A stretch of DNA of 38,296 nt from NCBI GenBank assembly GCA_002343505.1, contig DDQZ01000052.1, positions 519 to 38,814 on the forward strand, read 5' to 3'. The position numbers were made by a program, and so were the translations under genes. The stretch's first letter is position 1. Each line of letters opens with the position of its first letter. This stretch comes from Verrucomicrobiaceae bacterium UBA2429 (GTDB lineage: Bacteria; Verrucomicrobiota; Verrucomicrobiia; Verrucomicrobiales; Verrucomicrobiaceae). Positions 22,701 to 28,909 of this stretch are shown here, one piece after another. The notes beneath the pieces were generated by a model, which saw only the letters and a program-made list of their open reading frames with translations, had not been told where the DNA came from and did no database searches.

Positions 22701-23438
22701 GCGGAAAGTGGCGGGAACCAGCGAACTGACTGAGGAGGTCACCGTCCCGGAAAGAATGTTGTTACCGATGCTGTTGACCGTGGCTCCACGGCCACCGATC
22801 GGACCCTGGCCGCTGAGATTCAGATCACGCGCGAAAGTGAATCCCGCAGTGGAGCCATCAAGCACGAGAGAACCGCCATAAAACCCTATGGTGGAAGTGT
22901 TGGAGGGAGTGGTGTTTCCGTCAGTAATATCAACCGGGCTAAGCGAGGCACCCAGTGCCGCTGGATTTGAAATGATGATGGTGCCGTTGGCAATGGTGGT
23001 GACGCCCGTGTAATCATTGGAAGCATTGGCAAGACGAACGGAGCCGCCCCCTGTCTTGGTGAGTCCGGCATTGCCGCTCAGCAGGCTGTTGATCGTGACG
23101 CTTTGACCAAGATTCGCATGGATGCCACCGCTGGTGAGGGTCAAGTCACCTCCAGTGAGACTGTAACTGTCGAGGAATGAGAGGGAATTCGCCAGGCTGC
23201 CCGCTGCAAGCGTGATGCCGGGAGTGGCAAGAGGAACCGGAGTTCCGAAAATGGCATCGTCACCCGCACCGGGCACCCCGGAACTCCAGTTGGTGCCGTC
23301 TGCCCAGTCAAAATTGAGCCCGCTACCGGCAGTCCAGTTGATGGTGTCTGCCTTGAGCGGCTGGCCGATCTGCCAAGCCGCCATAAGGCAGGCGAGGGCG
23401 GAATTAATGAGGACGCGGTGGCGACGGAGGGTTTTCAT
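10773..23438 (-). CDS. Giant autotransporter-strand-repeat surface protein with PEP-CTERM anchor (4221 aa)
   Basis: One uninterrupted gene of 4221 codons. The start MKTLRRHRVLINSALACL (ATG 23436-23438) gives a Sec signal peptide; an in-frame TTG three codons upstream was not preferred. The mature protein is almost entirely a Gly/Thr/Asn/Ser-rich beta-helix built from irregular 'autotransporter-associated strand' repeats of the pattern LTKxGAGTLxLxGxNTYTGxTTVxxGTL. A W-rich opening (NFDWADGTNWSSGVPGAGDD) follows the signal, and a similar opening recurs near residue 1931 (SWWNAGG...NWNDVANW). The last 24 residues, VVPEPGRM, a hydrophobic stretch, then RRRR, form a PEP-CTERM sorting signal, so processing by an exosortase and surface display or release are predicted. 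There is no outer-membrane beta-barrel. Repeat-array adhesin, matrix or substrate-binding roles are possible; no catalytic domain is seen. Confidence 0.95.
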   Translation of the reverse strand: MKTLRRHRVLINSALACLMAAWQIGQPLKADTINWTAGSGLNFDWADGTNWSSGVPGAGDDAIFGTPVPLATPGITLAAGSLANSLSFLDSYSLTGGDLTLTSGGIHANLGQSVTINSLLSGNAGLTKTGGGSVRLANASNDYTGVTTIANGTIIISNPAALGASLSPVDITDGNTTPSNTSTIGFYGGSLVLDGSTAGFTFARDLNLSGQGPIGGRGATVNSIGNNILSGTVTSSVSSLVPATFRNTRINSINGTLGLSGTVNAQGTSATTFLSFGGINTAGVGNYNFTGVLSGTGSIEKSGAGILYLDPSSTSGFAGTVRISASATGQQSSVRVTQATVGGTSIFGTNTVSADDPSAIDLNGGVLEFRSEGNLDFNSLPSGKNVYHRASSTVFTGPGVGGDNINGLTSLGTFRIAANTTATFNSRNGYGVTFGGAWTQESSNNNNTVTNNMGGTLTFTGNAWNNSDASARTLTISSAGNTVITGSINTSGAGIKTLTKTGGGNLTILGTATTLNGPVNVQGSLTITDFRSVTNNTESITLGNTTTTVGNLLIGTTAAATALGLETSRPIILNGTTAANSIYANQAGLNPAKLNGAITKPIAGNATFILGGTNTADNIINTGIPSLGTSGVTKVGPGTWVLAGENLYTGTTTIVNGTLKLKANAASSTILAAANDITFGNSNVYAGGAFEFVGQDGVNNVQALDVLTTTSGAGTVRLTPGVGGTASLSFASQATGAAGTVNFVGADFLNNKITITGANGLISRTNYWNGSNFAYRESNVLRAPVYGTDAGFTTSASALTSAANMEITGSFATNTISISTLKIAGSRTLTINPAQTLTLSAGGVLVTGGNALITGGTALALGSQALVVRTNLPGDSLEIQSVVTGTGGLTKGGEGTLILAAANNQTGTVTINEGTIQLSGSGRLGAAAALTMRQGTILDLNGVTPSTNTNAYNNNGSVTSSAPATFTVGGADGTGTSFGTVNGAISLTKVGTGAQSWLGSSTYTGVTTIGSTGLVTVNTLANGGLPSGIGQSSNAASNLVFNGSTGGLVYQGNVVNGILNLDSASAATDRLFTLAGTGATLSSTVSNNNAIVWSSTGAIVHAVTGPQSLVFTGTSTGDNTFNPQLTDSGSGANITSVTKTAAGQWNFGNPNNTYTGTTTISNGVLAFNDNGALPANSPLALGTTTTSGILQISGTFERNIVATPAAGTGTISWIGTTGGGGFAAHASQLVVAIGGTGSPTALTWGSGGFVPSGAALIFNSASALADVEFRNAIDFGAAVRTITVNDNGNTGADYATLTGDLSGAGGGLLKNGAGILRLYGVNSYTGTTEVQAGTLVVTSLGGSTGPATSSVGASGVAMGDSNAIVLGNATTTGGLLQYVGPGETSDRKIRLRGTTAGNQIHADGSGPLILTNVAHDTVETGNKTLSLRGTNTAGNMITSQLSDNGAGVLSIGVDGSATWILTNGSNNYTGTTTVGAGALGIGHDTALGTGNLIVSNGNLFAFGGDRTIANTLQMNSGTSHGFLGDHSLTFTNAVNLAASTSSSNFTNVSIVPGEAVIFDGGVFADALTATRNWSIEGQGELVINGSFTTSTAFGVNIIKTGNGTLTLGTDGSGSNWNQAGNAVDVDRGVLKFAADNAIPTAASTNGGLTLSPEVLTTDTATVDLNGTTQTVNAITMNTDGVAIIDNTSAMAATLRFGANDTAASIGGGIGTYTVTDSGAGALSLVKLGNTSATIPTGVTLTYQGGTGVEGGTFTIASPVSGTSSLSVINSGSILALTGGITSPSAITSVVVENGGTLSLLDGAGNKLDSLANLQLGSSGGTMSTLNLNVGDSLVAGDELNTDTLTLLSGGTLSLFSGNQITLNLTDIGLNPMETYELLALGAGWVGPGFTSGNLANTDWLLGATPGGFDSLILTANDTSIFITTGNLIVGTSWWNAGGALDNWNDVANWAITDKSGATPAASIPGAGTDVVFIADNIAGGGAITTTLEQNFKVNSLTFEASTNPLNTPSSVTINPGTVATNRIEIAPQLAGDGIEISAGGPAAVTISGPVRLGGTATSQTWTVADAGSVLSLGSLAGERDVTKAGSGKVVLTTAADPTFNGGVTTDFTINAGTLEILDVSALGNPINSNLANVTVNNTGVFFYNGAASTATNLAMPITLNGGTLSAGNAPAPTTTITQNYSGPVNVSGNSFINMANSNGPATNTAQNITLSGVVSGSGGLTVSSNTTTLTGGNPESGTLLISNAASTWSGPLTLTSGTVDIGVAASPTVVPSSVTFDAFGRLIVRGVNGQTYDLAGAMNFTAGTIGEYLLDNTSAVLAADFVVNQDGQVNLGSGGTGASARFTVNDAATLLNINGNVVLGGNSSISVDGGDADSFVTISGVISDGGSGYSLAINDDAGGWAITNDIIRLTGLNTFTGNISLDSGILEFNTVTGISGGASSLGNGTAILTTNAANLRFIGSSAQSTNRPINTAGGALTLSANGATAADTITYNGLITVGSTADGSQIVLTGAAGREGIITGGIMQTGDAADFTVNGGLWTLQTGTSRIGDDATVTGAGTVLDVDSGVLQVRDDFTVTANSVLNLNATGSLSFSIATLSADASLRATNGGVINLGANNAIVTTDFDGLRIGTDAAGIGTLNMNAFNQSVTEFILGNRQSDRSGIVNGTGVLTVTGNLDVYGGSINANLASTGTNTFEKISLNTVTLSGDNTGLASTGASIVYEGTLILDYTSSNTTKLRAASALDIRGGHLQLNGNASAATSQSVGSITLASGIGNSLITLNPGAGQDLVLNLGAITRAVNARAGTLRVILPSGTQSATNGVTTTTGLTNGLVGTAGYLTVEDGTGTWFATKSGNNIVALASTAKNDISTWAAGDHITDETTGFTGTFASVSINSLRFDAAGGSDINLGGTGVLGIATGGLLVTDNVGGTPSLIGGTIFSGALASNVPELILTHDGSTNFILGSDLRTNTAFVKSGAGTAVLSGNNVSTGDVSVQNGILQLSGGNAIGDTARVTLANHRNTVLELLASETIGRLEGGQRQTNGDWGVVDVGGHTLTTNQTAASTYSGRFAGTGTVIKTGASNFTWSGHDAANGFTGTFSVAQGLVILNGAGSQLNGASDIVLSGSGSSLRFDNDQTTAVGSRITDIATITLSSTAGTTADSLGFYMRRSAGTTTGTETVGQLVLNTGHNTVAAEGNATDRIARINFVNAVPLVRNNLSTLLLVARNFAATAGQRGRISFSVAPSGAIGGGGAAGTSTLNIYPYMVGEDASGAPSGAANFGNTFVYYETGTTDMRPLNLTTEYVVDEANFNLLGAGVLANNVRFTASPGAALDSDTTGVNALVLDNATGITIGGAAQPLQITSGAILSAGAGANVINGFTSLTTGAGNPYYIYVTNPAGTLTLAATTLGSSEALVKSGAGALILGAANSVTSVNINQGVLEIGDLDHIGGDAGNLRFAGGTLRLGAGFTDDISTRAISFLIGGGTLDTNGIDLTLAGSLGSGAGGFTKAGAGNLTLNGTATYTGNTLLSLGTVTIGANNALGNGGNLTLAAGSTLSFTGSQSLSHGLVTTSGASPAIIGSGTITASRGFLFNNTGDIAISAVLAGAGGVFKAQTNMLTLAGLNTYVGTTEVQAGTLSFDSIGNVGGGASALGNPATAQAGIIRMGLTTAATTLTYTGSGHSSNRLIGMQGTTGGVTLNADGSGAISYGGARFENAGNKNLTLGGAADSALINSIGGLSELGGVMSLIKTGGSTWQLSAANNHSGATTVSEGILSITNSGALGTTAAGTSVGTGGVLQVSNNVSVTGEALTLTSGAGGSATLSNLSDSNTWTGNLTVDTGADASNRAVLNSDAGNLLISGSINLSSGTQDFVLRGDGNGEISGQITGSQRLFKSSVGAGTWTLSGDNSSTFTGRATVGNGALQVSSEANLGATPGSFEANQLTLGGGSANGALKTTATMSLSANRGVTLGTMGGTFDTAAATTLTVNSVIASAAGALVKIGTGTLSLAGNNTYVGGTTVSVGTLLAVNTLGSATGAGPVTVDSGATLGGNGFIAPGVDGNITVNGTLQVGAAGDASAQQLTITTTGVGLVTVNNIVVFDLFSGQGSGVLNDATHNDQLVVSGSNGFAIGAGAQLHVSTSLPIDGTWVAGSSWRLFDWSGLTGGVTGEFSNLSDPAPFNYMNLPDLSSIGLAWEYSAGTLTVVVPEPGRMLLLFLGLMGLFFRRRR

Positions 23439-23837
23439 GGTTGGCAAAGGGTTTGTCCGAAACGATTCAGTCCAAGATCAGGCCTTGGGCTTCTTCTAGA
23501 AGGGGGTGGGTTGGAGGTATTTTTCGTGATTTATTTCGCGGTTTTAAAGGTTTGCGCCTCATGGGTAAAGATTTTTATTTTTTCGAACCAAAGATTTTGC
23601 GCGGCAGCACCGAAGAGGTGAAACGAGGCCGCTCGTTGGCCGATACCCTCCAACCAGCCCCCCCACGGCCATGCGATGAAGGCAAAAAAATCAAGGAACC
23701 GGTCACCGATGACTTCGTTTTGAAGAAGTCCGGCTGCCTGGCGTGCAGACGGCACGATATTTACCTGAGGAGTGTGTGATCGGGAACCACCCACTGGGGG
23801 GACTCCAGAAACCTGCTTTGCATGGAAAACAGTGTCC

Positions 23838-23866
23838 GCCTGTTCGCACAGGCAGGATGCCCGTGC
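23838..23866. repeat. Short interspersed hairpin repeat (GILPV-type)
   Basis: GCCTG (23838-23842), 6-nt loop, CAGGC (23849-23853) overlaps a second pairing, GCACaGGC (23846-23853) with GCCcGTGC (23859-23866) around loop AGGAT, with one mismatch. Read on the minus strand in one frame it encodes a GILPV-like string. From memory, such hairpins are scattered between genes in Planctomycetota and Verrucomicrobiota; this cannot be verified here. Confidence 0.4.
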
Positions 23867-23872
23867 CCCATG

Positions 23873-23888
23873 CCCCGAGTTTTCGGGG
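23873..23888 (-). terminator. Hairpin just past proS stop, possible terminator
   Basis: CCCCGA (23873-23878), loop GTTT, TCGGGG (23883-23888) is a perfect 6-bp GC-rich stem ending 3 bases past the proS stop on the minus strand. No T tract follows, so intrinsic termination is uncertain. Confidence 0.4.
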
Positions 23889-23891
23889 GCC

Positions 23892-25403
23892 TCAATAAGC
23901 CCTGGCGAAGACCGCCCGCCGTATGCTGGGGCGGCCTGTGAGAAAGCATTTTCCTTCCCCGGCAAACTCGTCTCCCATGGGAATGCAGCGGATTGTCACC
24001 TTCATTTCCCTGGCGATGCGGCCCTCCTCCTCGTTGCTCCCGGCCCAGTGCATGAGGGCGAACCCTCCGGGCGCGGTCTCGTCAAAGAATGCTTTAAATT
24101 CATCCAGAGAGTCGAGTTTTTTGAAATTTTGATCCCGGAACTCTGTGGCCCGCGCGAGCAGGGCGTCCTGAATTTCCTGGAGCCGCTCGGTGACGGTCTG
24201 AAGGAATTCCTCCTTGGGGATAAATTCCTTGGCCTTCGGTCCCTGGTCGCGGCGGCAGACGGCGACACTGCGGCTGGTGATGTCGCGCGGCCCCATTTCA
24301 AGGCGCATGGGCACGCCTTTTTTGATCCACTCCCAGTTCTTCTGGCCGCCGGGGATGTCGCGCTTGTCCACATGGACGCGCAGCGGCTCACCGTGAAAGG
24401 TCTGGGCGCGCAGGGTTTGCGCCAGGGCCTCGCAGGCATCTATGACCTCCTGGCGCGTGTCCGGCTTCGGAGTCACAGGCAGTATGACGATCTGGCTCGG
24501 AGCCACGCGCGGAGGCAGGATGACGCCGTCATCATCCCCGTGCGCCATGATGAGGGTGCCGATGAGGCGGGTGCTGACCCCCCAGCTCGTGGTGTGGGCG
24601 AGCTGGCGGGTGTTGTCGCGGCCTAGGAACTGAATGTTGGCTGCTTTGGCAAAGTTCTGGCCCAGATAATGGCTGGTGCCTGCCTGGATGGCCTTCCGGT
24701 CCTGCACCATGGCCTCGACAGTAAAGGTGTTCACCGCGCCGGGGAAGCGCTCGTTTTCCGTCTTCTCGCCGGCAATGACCGGGATGGCGAGGTGGTTGCG
24801 CAGGAAGTCGGCATACACTTTGTGCATGAGCCGGGTCTCCACCATGGCCTCCTCGGCCGTTTCGTGGGCGGTGTGCCCCTCCTGCCAGAGGAATTCGGCG
24901 GTCCTCAGAAACAGGCGGGGGCGCATTTCCCAGCGCATCACATTGGCCCACTGGTTGATCAAAAGCGGCAGGTCCCGGTAGCTCTCCACCCAGCGGGCGA
25001 AGGCGGCGCCGATGATGGTCTCGGAGGTGGGGCGGATGACGAACGGCTCGGCCAGCTCGCCGGTGGGGATCATTTTCGTGGTTCCATCCGGCTGTTTTTG
25101 CGCCTCCAGACGGTGATGGGTGACCACGGCGCACTCGGTGGCGAAACCTTCCGCGTGTTCGGCCTCTTTTTCCAGATAACTGAGTGGTATGAGCAGGGGA
25201 AAGTAGGCGTTGACGTGGCCGGTTTCCTTGAATTTGGCGTCAAGCTGGCGCTGGATGTTCTCCCACAAGCCGTAGCCCCAGGGTTTGATGACCATGCAGC
25301 CGCGCACTTCGGAATTTTCCGCCAAATCCGCGGCGCGTACGACTTGCTGATACCACTCAGGGAAATCTTGCTCGCGGGTCGGTGTGATGGCGGTCTGGCT
25401 CAT
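23892..25403 (-). CDS. proS: Prolyl-tRNA synthetase, archaeal/eukaryal type
   Basis: This 503-residue class II aminoacyl-tRNA synthetase charges tRNA-Pro in the cytoplasm. The short form, without the ~180-residue editing insertion of the classic bacterial enzyme and with a C-terminal extension ending in Tyr (FARAY), marks the archaeal/eukaryal type. Visible signatures are YFPLLIP, the motif 2 region LLINQWANVMRWEMRPRLFLRTAEFLWQEGHTAH, the HTTSWGVSTRLIGTLIMAHGDD motif 3 region, an anticodon-binding domain beginning about PSQIVILPV, and a C-terminal domain with GKCFLTGRPS. It starts at ATG 25401-25403, back to back with ruvB. This type occurs in a scattered set of bacteria. Confidence 0.97.
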   Translation of the reverse strand: MSQTAITPTREQDFPEWYQQVVRAADLAENSEVRGCMVIKPWGYGLWENIQRQLDAKFKETGHVNAYFPLLIPLSYLEKEAEHAEGFATECAVVTHHRLEAQKQPDGTTKMIPTGELAEPFVIRPTSETIIGAAFARWVESYRDLPLLINQWANVMRWEMRPRLFLRTAEFLWQEGHTAHETAEEAMVETRLMHKVYADFLRNHLAIPVIAGEKTENERFPGAVNTFTVEAMVQDRKAIQAGTSHYLGQNFAKAANIQFLGRDNTRQLAHTTSWGVSTRLIGTLIMAHGDDDGVILPPRVAPSQIVILPVTPKPDTRQEVIDACEALAQTLRAQTFHGEPLRVHVDKRDIPGGQKNWEWIKKGVPMRLEMGPRDITSRSVAVCRRDQGPKAKEFIPKEEFLQTVTERLQEIQDALLARATEFRDQNFKKLDSLDEFKAFFDETAPGGFALMHWAGSNEEEGRIAREMKVTIRCIPMGDEFAGEGKCFLTGRPSIRRAVFARAY

Positions 25404-25549
25404 TGGGGCGGGGCGCGCATAGTAGGGGCAAACAGCGGGTGGTCAATGCATGAAAGGCCTCCGGAACTCGCATCCTTCGCACCCAAGCTGCCCAGGCTTA
25501 CCCATCCCGCCATTGCCACGCGCTCGGCTCCGCGCTAAAGAACGCCCAA
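25404..25549. promoter_or_regulatory. Divergent promoter region, proS and ruvB
   Basis: These 146 bases separate the two divergent starts. Both promoters should be here, but no clear -10/-35 pair, operator or hairpin stands out. Confidence 0.35.
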
Positions 25550-26557
25550 GTGAACCCCGCCCTGAACGAAGCCGATTCCCCCTTTGACCTGGCCCTGAGG
25601 CCCGGGGATTTTTCGGAATTTCACGGCCAGGCCAAGGTGAAGGAGCAGCTTCTAGTCATGGTCGAGGCGGCCAAAATGCGCAATGAGCCGCTGGATCATG
25701 TGCTTCTCTGCGGTCCGCCCGGCCTGGGCAAAACCACCCTGGCCAATCTCATCGCCAACGCGGTCGGCTCGCGGCTGCACACCACAAGCGGCCCGCAAAT
25801 CGAGCGCGCGGGCGACCTCGCCGGCATCCTCACCAACCTTCAGGAGCGCGACCTTCTCTTTATTGATGAAATCCACCGCCTGCATCCCAGCATCGAGGAG
25901 TATCTTTACCCGGCCATTGAGGACTTCCGCCTGGACATCATCATAGACCAGGGGCCAAAAGCGCGCACCATCCGGCTCGACCTGCCGCCCTTCACTCTCG
26001 TGGGCGCCACCACGCGTTCCGGCATGCTCACCGCGCCCATGCGCTCGCGCTTTGGCATCCCGAACCGGCTGGACTACTACAGCGCCGAGGAGCTCCGGCA
26101 CATCCTCCTGCGCTCGGCGCGCCTGCTCGGCGTGACGATGGACGAGGGCGGCGCCCATGAGATCGCCCGCCGCGCGCGCGGCACTCCGCGCATCGCCAAC
26201 CACCTCCTGCGCTGGGTGCGCGACTACGCGCAGGTCAAGGCGCAAAACATCGTCAGCGAGGATGTGGCCCGCCAGGCCCTCACCATGCGCGACATTGACG
26301 AGTCCGGACTCGATGAAATGGACACCCGCATCCTGGAGGCGGTCATTCATAAGTTCGAAGGCGGCCCCGTCGGCATGGGCAGCGTGGCCGTGGCCGTGGG
26401 CGAGGACGCCAGCACGCTGGAGGATGTGCATGAGCCCTACCTCGTGATGCAGGGCTACCTGAAACGCACCCCCCGCGGCCGCGTGGCCATGCCCGCCGCC
26501 TACCGCAAGCTCGGTCTCGCGCCCCCGCTCAGCGGGCAGGCGGATCTTTTTGGGTGA
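25550..26557 (+). CDS. ruvB: Holliday junction branch migration ATPase RuvB
   Basis: The product has 335 residues, the normal length. RuvB forms hexameric rings that drive branch migration with RuvA during recombinational repair. Visible features are the Walker A loop [10 protein letters not shown] (54-63), Walker [11 protein letters not shown] (102-111), the IEDFRLD beta-hairpin region that contacts RuvA, sensor GATTRSG, the MRSRFGI arginine-finger region, and the C-terminal winged helix ([31 protein letters not shown] ... [11 protein letters not shown]). It uses a GTG start at 25550. ruvA and ruvC are not adjacent. Confidence 0.98.
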   Translation: MNPALNEADSPFDLALRPGDFSEFHGQAKVKEQLLVMVEAAKMRNEPLDHVLLCGPPGLGKTTLANLIANAVGSRLHTTSGPQIERAGDLAGILTNLQERDLLFIDEIHRLHPSIEEYLYPAIEDFRLDIIIDQGPKARTIRLDLPPFTLVGATTRSGMLTAPMRSRFGIPNRLDYYSAEELRHILLRSARLLGVTMDEGGAHEIARRARGTPRIANHLLRWVRDYAQVKAQNIVSEDVARQALTMRDIDESGLDEMDTRILEAVIHKFEGGPVGMGSVAVAVGEDASTLEDVHEPYLVMQGYLKRTPRGRVAMPAAYRKLGLAPPLSGQADLFG

Positions 26558-26628
26558 GATGTCGGACACAGTGACCGGTTGTCATTTTACGATTGAGATC
26601 ACGGCAGGCCCAGTTTCCTTTGAGCCTG

Positions 26629-27579
26629 ATGCCAGACAAAGCTGAAAACTCCCCTCTGGGCCGCGTCGCGGTCGTGGGGGCAGGCGCTGTGGGCTGCTAC
26701 TACGGCGGGAGGCTGGCTCAGCATGGCAATGACGTGCGTTTTTTGATGCGCTCGGATCTGGCGGAAGTTCGGGAGCACGGACTCAAAATTCTCAGCCCGC
26801 TGGGCGATCTGACACTTGCCGTGCCGGCGTATGGCAGCACTCGCGAAATGGAGGAATGCGACCTGGTGCTCATCGCGATGAAAGCCACCTCGAATGAATT
26901 CCTGCTGGAATTGCTGCCCCCGCTTTTGCACAAGGACACGGCGCTGCTGACCCTGCAAAATGGACTGGGCAACGAAGAGTTCCTGGCCGCGCACTTCGGC
27001 GCCCAGCGCGTGCTGGGCGGGCTGTGCTTTGTGTGCATCAACCGCACCGCCCCGGGCGTGGTGCGGCACATCGCGCAAGGCCGCATCAGCCTGGGCGAGC
27101 ACGGGAGGGCGCCGGGGGAGCGCGCGCGGCGAATCGCGGAGGAGTTCCTCCGCTGCGGCATCGAGTGCGTGGTGGAACCGAGCCTGGCAGCCGCGCGCTG
27201 GAAGAAGCTGGTCTGGAACATTCCCTTCAACGGACTCGCCATCGCCGAGGGCGAAAAGGACACCGCCGCCATCTTGGCGGATGCGGCGCTGGAGGCGCGG
27301 GCGCGCGCGCTAATGACAGAAATCATCACCACCGCGCGCGCCCTGGGCCATGAAGTGCCTTTTGAACTGATCCCGGACATGATCGAGCGCACGCGCACCA
27401 TGTCCCGCTACAAGCCCTCCTCCCTCATTGACTTCGAGGAAGGGCGCGCCGTGGAGCTGGAGGCCATCTGGGGCGAACCCGTGCGCCGCGCCCGCGCCGC
27501 CGGAGTGGCCATGCCGCTGGTGGAGGAGTTGCATGAGCAGTTGCGGCGCAGGATTTCCAGGATGAACTCCGCCGCATGA
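26629..27579 (+). CDS. panE: Ketopantoate reductase family protein (ApbA/PanE)
   Basis: From ATG 26629 the protein has 316 residues, normal for 2-dehydropantoate 2-reductase, which uses NADPH in coenzyme A synthesis. It has the Rossmann loop VVGAGAVGCYYGGRLA (GxGxxG at 17-22), the conserved AMKATSNE, LTLQNGLGNEE and WKKLVWNIPFN blocks (the last bearing the Lys and Asn residues of the active site), and the C-terminal helical domain with MSRYKPSSLIDFEEGRAVELEAIWG, including the typical S-S-x-x-D block. A TTG 12 codons upstream gives no extra family sequence and was rejected. Its stop overlaps the start of the phosphorylase gene by ATGA (27576-27579). Other members of this family reduce different 2-oxoacids, so the exact substrate is inferred. 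Confidence 0.9.
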   Translation: MPDKAENSPLGRVAVVGAGAVGCYYGGRLAQHGNDVRFLMRSDLAEVREHGLKILSPLGDLTLAVPAYGSTREMEECDLVLIAMKATSNEFLLELLPPLLHKDTALLTLQNGLGNEEFLAAHFGAQRVLGGLCFVCINRTAPGVVRHIAQGRISLGEHGRAPGERARRIAEEFLRCGIECVVEPSLAAARWKKLVWNIPFNGLAIAEGEKDTAAILADAALEARARALMTEIITTARALGHEVPFELIPDMIERTRTMSRYKPSSLIDFEEGRAVELEAIWGEPVRRARAAGVAMPLVEELHEQLRRRISRMNSAA

Positions 27580-28334
27580 GCCTTGACCGCATCCAAGCCG
27601 CCCGTCCTGAAACCGCCATCGTGCTCGGCAGCGGGTTGGGACGCGTGGCGGAGGCACTGGGCGTGGAGACTGAGGTGCCCTACACGGAAGTGCCGGGCCT
27701 CACGGCATCCACGGTTCCGGGCCACGCGGGCCGCCTGGCTCTAACGCATGTGGGTGGCCGCGCGGTGCTTCTGGCGCAAGGACGGCGGCACATGTATGAG
27801 GGACTAAGTGCGCATGAGGTGACGGCTGGCATCCGTGTCATGCGCAGCCTGGGTGTGAAACGGGTGGTGCTGACCAACGCGGCGGGCGCCATCCACACGG
27901 GCTTCGGCGTTGGCGAACTCATGCTGATCACTGACCACCTGAACCTGCTGGGTGCGTCGCCATTGACAGGCGGGCCGAATTTTCACGACATGAGCGGGGT
28001 GTACTCCGCCGCATGGCGCGCTGGGTTTTTGGAAAAAGCCCGCGCGCTCGGCATCACGCTGCATCAGGGCGTGTATGCCGCCACGCCCGGCCCGCAATAC
28101 GAGACACCGGCGGAGATTCGCATGATGCGCGCTCTGGGGGCCGATGCGGTGGGCATGTCCACCGTGCCGGAGGCCATCCAGGCTCGCGCTCTGGGCATGG
28201 AAGTGGCCGGCATCTCCATGCTGACGAATTGGGCCGCAGGCATCCAGCCGCAAACGCTGGATCACGCGGAAGTCGTCACCGTCGGCCAGTCAGCCTCCAT
28301 CCATCTCGCCGAACTGCTGAAAGCGGCGCTGTGA
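27576..28334 (+). CDS. Purine nucleoside phosphorylase (trimeric type)
   Basis: This 252-residue cytoplasmic enzyme splits purine nucleosides with phosphate into base and ribose-1-phosphate for salvage. Family features are the GSGLG phosphate loop (18-22), PGHAGRL, QGRRHMYEG, LTNAAGAIHTGFGVGELMLITDHLNL, and GPQYETPAEIRMMRALGADAVGMSTVPE with the base-binding Glu. It is slightly shorter than typical (about 270) because the N-terminus is brief, yet the essential loops are complete. Translationally coupled to the ketopantoate-reductase gene by a 4-base overlap; no metabolic link between the two is obvious. MTAP-type enzymes are related but would differ in the base-binding segment. Confidence 0.93.
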   Translation: MSLDRIQAARPETAIVLGSGLGRVAEALGVETEVPYTEVPGLTASTVPGHAGRLALTHVGGRAVLLAQGRRHMYEGLSAHEVTAGIRVMRSLGVKRVVLTNAAGAIHTGFGVGELMLITDHLNLLGASPLTGGPNFHDMSGVYSAAWRAGFLEKARALGITLHQGVYAATPGPQYETPAEIRMMRALGADAVGMSTVPEAIQARALGMEVAGISMLTNWAAGIQPQTLDHAEVVTVGQSASIHLAELLKAAL

Positions 28335-28459
28335 GAGACCCGGCCAACGCACTCCACTCCATCAGAGCCGGAGACATCACTCATGACGTGTTTTTCAAAA
28401 AAATCCCCCGCAAGCGCAACTCCACGCCCTGGAAGCAGTTGTAATGGCTCGAAACTGTC
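28335..28459. other. Short intergenic region
   Basis: 125 bases between the phosphorylase and the small anchored protein, including an A/T-rich patch near 28388-28410 that might carry the next gene's promoter. No hairpin or ORF with a credible start. Confidence 0.3.
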
Positions 28460-28888
28460 ATGGACCCGCTAAACCCCAACGACCCGCTCTGGAAACTGCT
28501 CGGCAAGGCCCGGCCTGTCAAAGCGCGTCCAAACTTCACCCAAAACGTGCTCCGCGCCGCGCGCCAGACCCCGCAGGAGCACGGCTGGCTGGCCGCCCTG
28601 CGCGCCTGGTGGAGCGGGGGTGAAAAAGCCCCTGCCGGCCTCATCTGGGCCGCCGCTGCCGTGGTCCTGGCCGCGCTGGTGGTTTTCATGCCGGAGGAGA
28701 AAAACGCCTCCGAAATCGCTGGGAGGACCGCCCCCGCGATGGTCGAGCCTCTCCTGCTTGAGTCGGATTTCCCCTTGATCGAAGGCTACGAAACCGAGTG
28801 GGAAAACCTGGAGCAAATGGGCGCCCTCCTCGCCGTGCAGGACACCGCCCTGCTCACGGACAAGGAGATTCATTTCCTGCTTTATTGA
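28460..28888 (+). CDS. Small single-pass membrane protein, anti-sigma-like layout
   Basis: The 142-residue product has a cytoplasmic-type N-terminus (DPLWKLLGKARPVKARPNFTQNVLRAARQ), one hydrophobic helix at about 58-77 (GLIWAAAAVVLAALVVFMP), and an acidic C-terminal part. From memory, proteins starting DPLWKLLG.ARPV..RPNF...VLRAARQ are common in Verrucomicrobiota, next to ECF sigma factors, which suggests an anti-sigma or regulatory membrane role. No sigma gene is adjacent here, so this is inference only. The zinc-finger HxxxCxxC of classical anti-sigma factors is absent. It converges with the HNH gene with a gap of 21 bases. Confidence 0.7.
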   Translation: MDPLNPNDPLWKLLGKARPVKARPNFTQNVLRAARQTPQEHGWLAALRAWWSGGEKAPAGLIWAAAAVVLAALVVFMPEEKNASEIAGRTAPAMVEPLLLESDFPLIEGYETEWENLEQMGALLAVQDTALLTDKEIHFLLY

Positions 28889-28909
28889 GCCGCCGGGGGC
28901 GGGTCAAGA

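Larger units (their letters stand above)
23439..23891. promoter_or_regulatory. Long leader/promoter region of the giant gene, with interspersed hairpin repeat
   Basis: The stretch is 453 bases long. An AT-rich tract at about 23520-23600 (runs of A/T around TTTATTTTTTCG and TTTAAAGG) is the best place for the giant gene's promoter, roughly 90-160 bases upstream of its ATG, which implies a long untranslated leader. Frames crossing the region lack a credible start and family resemblance. Nearer proS lie two hairpin repeats listed separately. No exosortase-type or regulator gene is here. Confidence 0.45.

Noticed and set aside
23531..23965. Minus-strand open frame of 144 codons between proS and the giant gene
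   Set aside because: Overlaps the 3' end of proS and the hairpin repeats, with no credible start or family resemblance.
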